This document shows, piece by piece, positions 59,496-64,000 of a stretch of DNA of 64,000 nucleotides. The translations under genes were made by a program, and so were the position numbers. Each line of letters opens with the position of its first letter. The stretch's first letter is position 1. A model generated the notes under the pieces. That model did not search any database. It was given only the letters and a program-made list of their open reading frames with translations, and had not been told where the DNA came from. Source of the DNA: Streptomyces sp. CB01249 (lineage in GTDB: Bacteria; Actinomycetota; Actinomycetes; Streptomycetales; Streptomycetaceae); NCBI RefSeq assembly GCF_001905735.1, contig NZ_LISW01000005.1, positions 275,969 through 339,968 on the forward strand, read 5' to 3'.

Positions 59496-60287
59496 TCAGG
59501 TGGGGTGTGAGGGGTGGGGTGGGTCAGGCTCCCGGGGTGGTGTCGGGAAGGTGGCCGCTGGGGGTCCGGATGAGTCTGCAGCAACCCTGTGAGCGTCCTT
59601 CAAGCGCTGGGAGACTTCTTCTCCCCCAAATTCTCTAGCCACAGTGCACAGGCGATCGACGACGAATTGCTTGGCGTCCGAGGCCAACCCTCCGTACCAC
59701 TCGTCCAGCAGGTGGGCGGTCTGCACCCATGCTGCACCTGGGGCGTAGGTACCCACGTGCGCAGCGATCTTGGGAATCATCGTGAGGGTCTGGTCGGTGA
59801 CCGCCGCAGGCGAATCAAGAAGCAGCTGCGCGAGAATCAACGTAGGGTCTTCGCGTAGCTGATCGCGGTAGGCCAGCGCCTGGACGACCTGCAGCTGCCT
59901 GAGCTCCCTGTCCGTTTGCGCGCGGGCGCGAAGGCGTATGCGGTCCTGCGCCAGATGCAGGTCCTCCGGGCTGACATAGACCTGCACAGTGGCCCAATTA
60001 ACGCGGACTCGGTCGTCCGGTAGGTCCGTATGTCGGCCAAACCGGGCATTGGCACGGTACTGCAATCCCTCGGCGGTGACGATCGGGTAGGTGGCCGCCA
60101 TTTCCGAGAACGCATCGACCACATGGGCTGCCGCGACCGCCTCAGGTGCGTGATGAAGTTGGCGCCCTCTTCTACGCCACTGCCCCTCCGCGTGGACGGT
60201 AAAGTGAAAGCCCTCGTCGGCGCTCGCAGCGGTGAAGTCCACAGAGAACGAACCCCGTCGCGCCGACCAGGGCCGGGTTCTACTCAC
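59496..60287 (-). CDS. Unknown accessory protein C, coupled to the P-loop-like gene
   Basis: A 263-residue soluble protein, not recognised. The start is the GTG at 60287 that overlaps the stop of the upstream gene by 8 bases (GTGAGTAG); a GTG at 60344 is also possible. The N-terminal half is beta-rich (GSFSVDFTAASADEGFHFTV, then RVRVNWATVQVYVSPEDL). A long charged helix follows (LAQDRIRLRARAQTDRELRQLQVVQALAYRDQL, about 118-150). This strand-then-charged-helix pattern reminds me of SPFH/Band 7 type domains, but only loosely. The C-terminal half is helical and the tail Pro-rich. Base composition is lower in GC than the neighbours to the left. Third of three coupled or adjacent accessory genes. 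Confidence 0.65.
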   Translation of the reverse strand: MSRTRPWSARRGSFSVDFTAASADEGFHFTVHAEGQWRRRGRQLHHAPEAVAAAHVVDAFSEMAATYPIVTAEGLQYRANARFGRHTDLPDDRVRVNWATVQVYVSPEDLHLAQDRIRLRARAQTDRELRQLQVVQALAYRDQLREDPTLILAQLLLDSPAAVTDQTLTMIPKIAAHVGTYAPGAAWVQTAHLLDEWYGGLASDAKQFVVDRLCTVAREFGGEEVSQRLKDAHRVAADSSGPPAATFPTPPREPDPPHPSHPT

Positions 60288-62580
60288 CCGCCAGCTCGCC
60301 CTCGCTCTGTGAGCGACCTCGGTGCGGATCTGCTTCCCTGACACTACGCATCAAGGTGGCGTGGGACCGGTGGCGGGCCTCCCTGTTGGGTGCGTCCTCT
60401 TCAGACACCCAGTGCTCAGCAAGCCGGACTAGGTTGAGGAAGCGCAGGCCTCTCAGGTAGTCACGGGGCGAGTCATGTACTGCGCGCACCATCGTGCTGA
60501 CGATCAGGTCCGCCGCACCTGGGTGCGCCACTGCCGCATCCAGCCAGGCAGCACAGGCTCGGCGCGTCAGCGAAGTGGGCTCCTCGGCTTCGAGGGCGAT
60601 TCGCCACCCGCGGATCACCCAGTCCGGAATGGAGTCCTCGGAGCTACTCAGGAGAACGAGCCAGCCAGTATCATCCCGCTGCAGCGCCAGATACAGGAAG
60701 GCGCTCCCTGCAGCCTGCTGCTGCCCCTTATGGTCACTCGCGAACCAGGTGTTCAGCGTCTTGCGTAGCAAGGAGCGCAAACCGTCGTCGACCCAAAGGC
60801 CGTCGACGGCTGCGCCAACAGCGTCCGCTACGCCAGCCCTTTCTTCAATGTCGAACTGCACCCGCTGATCGAGCGAGCTCGCCAAGTCGCCCAGACGGCG
60901 AAGCATCTGCTCGGGGTGGGCCGGGGTGACGCTCTGGAAAACGTGGGCCAGGGTCTTCAGGAGAGGAGCGTTGCCCTTCTCGATCCAGTTGCTGGTGGCG
61001 TTCCGTGTGAGCTGGCCGATCTCCGAGTCTAGAGCTGCCGTGACCAATAGCCCGTGTGCATGCCTGTCCAGGAGGCCGTCCGCTGACCAGTTCGTCGCCA
61101 CGACGAGCAACGTGCGTGTGGATCGGGCGGCCTGCGCATGGTGCAGGATCCACGGCGCCAGGCGCTCGGCGAGCTTCTCGGCCTTGGGTGCCGCCAAGTC
61201 AACGCACAACTGTGCTGTCCACCTGATGAACTTGTCGATGAGTTCGGGGCGGTCCATCAGAAAGTAGCGCACGATCGCTTCGGCGAAGCCGGGGCCGGGG
61301 AAGCGCAGTGTGCCATCGGGGCGGAGTTCCGCATCAAGCTGGTGGGCGAGTTGGATCAAGCCTGGCCCCTGCTGCCCCGTCAACCTGGTGGAGGTGTCGC
61401 TCTTCTCACCCAACGCACGGGCAAGGGAGAGGATCCTGTCGTGCACGTTGTCGACGGGTTCGCCGTCATAGACCGCGGCCAGGAGCAAGTAGTTGCGGTC
61501 GTAGCTGGTGCGCCCATCTTTGGAGTGCCAGTCGGTCAGCACATCCATCCAACCCGAAACGGCCTTGTTTGCAGCGTCGATAGCCTCGTTGAAGCCGTCG
61601 GACCCGGCTTCGGTACTCCGACCGGTGGTGGTCCGGTAGTCGGACTCAGCCCGTACAAGGGTCTGGGCCCACTCCCGAACTTGGCCCGGGCGCAGACCAG
61701 CCAGCTTCTCCTTGATGCGGTGGTCGTCAACCCATTGCTTCGGGTCGGCAATGCCGCCGGAGCTCAGGTACTTCAAAAGGAGCGATGCTGGTGTGGGCGG
61801 GTGCGGCCTGCGTGCGAGGTCTCCGGCGCCATACCCGATGCGGTTCCACAGGTCTGTACGCAGGATAACGACCAGGTACGAGCCGTCATCGCGCAAGTCG
61901 TCAGCCTGCATGAGCTCAAGCCCGAAGTCGCAAGAGGGGGGAATACTCTCCTCCCTCGCGCGCAGATCGAGGATCCACCCGGTGCGCTTGTGCCCCTTGA
62001 GCCCCTCCGCGCTGAAGCTGTCACCGGGTTCCCGGCGTATCCGTCGCAGCGTCAGCACTTCGCCAGGCCTGGTGGCAAGGAGATGGAGGGCTGCGGTCCA
62101 GCGGCCGCTGCCGCGGTGGTCCGCGAAAAGCACGAGGGTGCGGTTGTGCTCCAGCAGCCGAGAGAGCTCCACCTCGTTCTCGATGGAAACGTAGTCCGCG
62201 AGGTCTCGCTCTACCGTCTCCGGAGGCAAAGGCGCACCACTGTGACGCTGAACGGCCTCGAACCACTGCCCGATCTGGGTGCCATGGTTGGTATCCGCAT
62301 GGACACTGGCATACGCACCGGCGGGACGGCCCGCCCGTGAGGGGGCAGGATCGCGGTCAGCCGTGGAATCGGTCTCGTCCTCGGTCGCAGCGCCGAGCTC
62401 CGCGCCCCTTCGAGGGGCTGCGGCCGAACCCGTCGCTTCCCCCTCCGCGTGCGGGCCCGCAGGATCCGCAGCCACGCCTCCGGGTGCAGCGTCCGAAGCC
62501 TGTCCTTCGCCGTCCGTCCCGCCTTCTTCCAGGTCAGGCTCGGCGGCGGTATCGGTGTTGTCAGAAGCGGGCTCGGCCAT
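60280..62580 (-). CDS. Unknown 766-residue accessory protein with a degenerate P-loop
   Basis: Not recognised. The first 90 residues are acidic and disordered, then SVHADTNHGTQIGQWFEAV (about 92-110) forms a short conserved-looking motif. RTLVLFADHRGSGRWTAALHL (about 147-167) looks like a P-loop with the GKT replaced by GRWT; GWILDL (201-206) and YLVVILRTDLW (about 235-245) sit where Walker B and sensor strands would be. The remaining 500 residues are helical, with repeated Trp and Leu, and may be a HEAT- or TPR-like scaffold. It may be a nucleotide-independent STAND-type sensor, but this is inference. The ATG at 62580 starts it. Overlaps the next gene, so it is coupled. Confidence 0.7.
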   Translation of the reverse strand: MAEPASDNTDTAAEPDLEEGGTDGEGQASDAAPGGVAADPAGPHAEGEATGSAAAPRRGAELGAATEDETDSTADRDPAPSRAGRPAGAYASVHADTNHGTQIGQWFEAVQRHSGAPLPPETVERDLADYVSIENEVELSRLLEHNRTLVLFADHRGSGRWTAALHLLATRPGEVLTLRRIRREPGDSFSAEGLKGHKRTGWILDLRAREESIPPSCDFGLELMQADDLRDDGSYLVVILRTDLWNRIGYGAGDLARRPHPPTPASLLLKYLSSGGIADPKQWVDDHRIKEKLAGLRPGQVREWAQTLVRAESDYRTTTGRSTEAGSDGFNEAIDAANKAVSGWMDVLTDWHSKDGRTSYDRNYLLLAAVYDGEPVDNVHDRILSLARALGEKSDTSTRLTGQQGPGLIQLAHQLDAELRPDGTLRFPGPGFAEAIVRYFLMDRPELIDKFIRWTAQLCVDLAAPKAEKLAERLAPWILHHAQAARSTRTLLVVATNWSADGLLDRHAHGLLVTAALDSEIGQLTRNATSNWIEKGNAPLLKTLAHVFQSVTPAHPEQMLRRLGDLASSLDQRVQFDIEERAGVADAVGAAVDGLWVDDGLRSLLRKTLNTWFASDHKGQQQAAGSAFLYLALQRDDTGWLVLLSSSEDSIPDWVIRGWRIALEAEEPTSLTRRACAAWLDAAVAHPGAADLIVSTMVRAVHDSPRDYLRGLRFLNLVRLAEHWVSEEDAPNREARHRSHATLMRSVREADPHRGRSQSEGELAGE

Positions 62581-62631
62581 GCATGGTCTCCTTCTGGCTG
62601 GTGTGAACGGACCCGGCGTTGGGAGGGAGCG

Positions 62632-63177
62632 TCAGGTTCGGCCGTCGATGACCGGTGCCCGCATACCAACCACCCTTCCGCCTGGTTCCACACGCTTTGC
62701 CCTGATCACGCTCGAGGCCGAACCGCGGATCGCTTCCTCTGCCTCCAAGCCGGTCACTTCGCCGGCCACCGTGTCGTAATGCTGCTCACTGAACGGCCCC
62801 GATCGCTCGCGGGTCTCACCCTGGAAGGTGAACCGCTGACCGTAAACATCCTCCAAGGCCTCTCGCGCACGCCCCATCACTTGTAGCAGCTCGGCGTCCT
62901 CGGCGGTGATCCGTTCCGGGGCGCGCGTGTAAGGCGTCATGGCGAGGGCCAAGACCTCCAGCACAGGGAGTCGGGATGCGAGGCGGTCCGAGTCGATGCG
63001 AAGCGGCAACTCCAGATCGCCCACCAGCTCGGCAGGGATCTCCGGATCGGCCTCGGGCTCTGCCGTTCGACCGGAACGCCGGCGCTCCAAGACCGCGTCC
63101 AACCGCTGGTACAGGAACGTTAGCGTCACCGGCAAAGCACCACCGACGACTGCGGAAAAGTCCACGACACCAGACAC
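62632..63177 (-). CDS. Unknown accessory protein A with an N-terminal hydrophobic segment
   Basis: A 181-residue protein, not recognised. The GTG at 63177 (MSGVVDFSAVVGGALPVTLTF) is used because GGGGGA lies just before it; a TTG four codons earlier is possible. A hydrophobic segment at about 4-22 may enter the membrane, followed by a basic coil (LYQRLDAVLERRRSG). The middle part is helical, and the C-terminus is a beta-type repeat (VTGLEAEEAIRGSASSVIRA, RVVGMRAPVIDG). It is the first of three minus-strand accessory genes; the next starts 51 bases downstream. It may tether the system to the membrane. Confidence 0.6.
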   Translation of the reverse strand: MSGVVDFSAVVGGALPVTLTFLYQRLDAVLERRRSGRTAEPEADPEIPAELVGDLELPLRIDSDRLASRLPVLEVLALAMTPYTRAPERITAEDAELLQVMGRAREALEDVYGQRFTFQGETRERSGPFSEQHYDTVAGEVTGLEAEEAIRGSASSVIRAKRVEPGGRVVGMRAPVIDGRT

Positions 63178-64000
63178 GAGATCCCCCAAGAAGACATGGC
63201 CCCGGACATATAACGAGGTCCATTAGTACCGCGCCACCTCCGCCACGCACCCCAATTCAACCGAGCATGGCTTAAATTAGACCGCAGCAGATGATCAACA
63301 CCGACATTGCGAAAATTGGTTCGAATGAGAATCGCCTGCGGCTTGTATGCGCATTGAGTTCAATCCATTCAAGGGGGAGGTGGAGCCTGATCCGTCGCGG
63401 GGTTCCGGATGACCTTCGGACTGTGGCCGTGCTCGCGGTAGCCGAGCTCATCAGGGCAGGTAGCGACCCGGATGGCTCGCCAAGCCACGTCGAACGACAA
63501 GCTCCAGTCCGACTTATGCATCATGCGGACTGTCTTCAGGCTGGTGAGCGGCGAGAGAGCGAAGCGAGTCGCGATCAATTTCATGTGGCGAGTGTGCCAG
63601 GCGGAACCAGTCTCCCCTTCGGCGTTTCCAGCCAATATCCCGCTGTAAATTCAACCTCAGGAGTTAACTGCTGTCACATAGGTGAACAACCGAAGCGCAG
63701 CGGATTCCCACTCGCACTGATTTTCTTGATCAAGACTGTGCCGTTCCACGCAGCCGACTGCCCGTTTAGTTGCGTCAGCCGAAGGGGACGGCTGCAGCCC
63801 GGCGAGTGTGTCGGTCTGGATGAGCCGAGTGGGGTGGCAGTAGGCGGTCCGCCGGGTAGCCGCACGTGCGGTCGAAGTCAGTCAGGCCATCGTCGATCCA
63901 AGGGGGTGCGGCCCCACCGAACCCACGGTTCGGCGATGCTGCGGCGTCCTTGAGCCAGATTGCGCACCGCACAGGGAGACGAGACCGCGTCTGCTTCCCG
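63178..64000. other. Low-GC end region without a convincing gene
   Basis: About 820 bases. It holds the promoter region of the three accessory genes on the left; a TTATAT on the minus strand near 63210 might be a -10 element. Open frames exist (for example 63291-63953 on the plus strand and 63369-63635 on the minus strand), but their protein composition looks non-coding and no family motif is seen. A minus-strand frame from the right edge to 63775 is also open and may be the end of a gene lying outside the window. No transposase or integrase was recognised. Confidence 0.5.

Noticed and set aside
63291..63953. A 220-codon plus-strand open frame at the right end
   Set aside because: Composition is unlike a real protein, no ribosome site stands before it, and no family motif is seen.

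Overview
The window is high-GC actinobacterial DNA and almost certainly comes from a Streptomyces chromosome. It carries a complete Pup-proteasome locus, the gyl glycerol operon in its Streptomyces arrangement (gylR-glpF-glpK-glpD), a mycothiol ligase gene (mshC), a pair of chaplin genes of the aerial-hyphae type, an F420-type oxidoreductase, and many GTG or TTG starts. Most of the window looks like core chromosome. Roughly the last 4.6 kb, after a tRNA-Leu gene, looks accessory.

Layout. 1-17.6 kb, nearly all on the minus strand: reading with transcription from high to low coordinates, arc (proteasomal ATPase), dop, pup, prcB, prcA, then (after a plus-strand LacI regulator and a divergent MFS transporter) pafA, two FKBP isomerases, pafB, pafC, a zinc-ribbon protein, a small membrane protein, tatA, tatC, a diacylglycerol-kinase-like lipid kinase and the start of a Ski2-like helicase that runs off the left edge. 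Together these encode tagging (PafA, Pup), tag removal (Dop), unfolding (Arc), proteolysis (PrcA/PrcB), a WYL regulator pair (PafB/PafC), and Tat export. 17.8-25.4 kb: ferredoxin, tRNA m1A methyltransferase (TrmI), site-2 protease, RecB-like nuclease, an orphan response regulator, a peptide-type binding lipoprotein and a HAD phosphatase. 25.5-29.0 kb: methionine synthase MetH.

29.2-34.2 kb: gylR and the glycerol uptake and catabolism operon. 34.3-41 kb: a FadR-type regulator convergent to a five-gene operon for an L-fucose-like sugar (L-fuconate dehydratase, SDR dehydrogenase, sugar ABC importer). The same palindrome lies in front of the regulator and in front of the operon. 41-49 kb: a PAC2 protein, a secreted GH31 glycosidase, then mshC with three conserved actinobacterial genes (a PI-kinase-fold protein, DUF3090, a histidine phosphatase). 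49-56.4 kb: CorA, a ferritin-like protein, an LLM oxidoreductase, an aldo/keto reductase overlapping a RecD2-like protein whose ATPase motifs have decayed, and small conserved proteins. 56.5-59.1 kb: a long sortase-anchored chaplin, a short chaplin and an M20 peptidase.

59.3 kb: tRNA-Leu(GAG), followed by two strong hairpins. Beyond it lie three tightly packed minus-strand genes of visibly lower GC that I cannot assign to a described family: a small protein with an N-terminal hydrophobic segment, a 766-residue protein with a degenerate P-loop, and a coupled 263-residue protein. This is the best candidate for an undescribed system. The final 0.8 kb shows no convincing gene.
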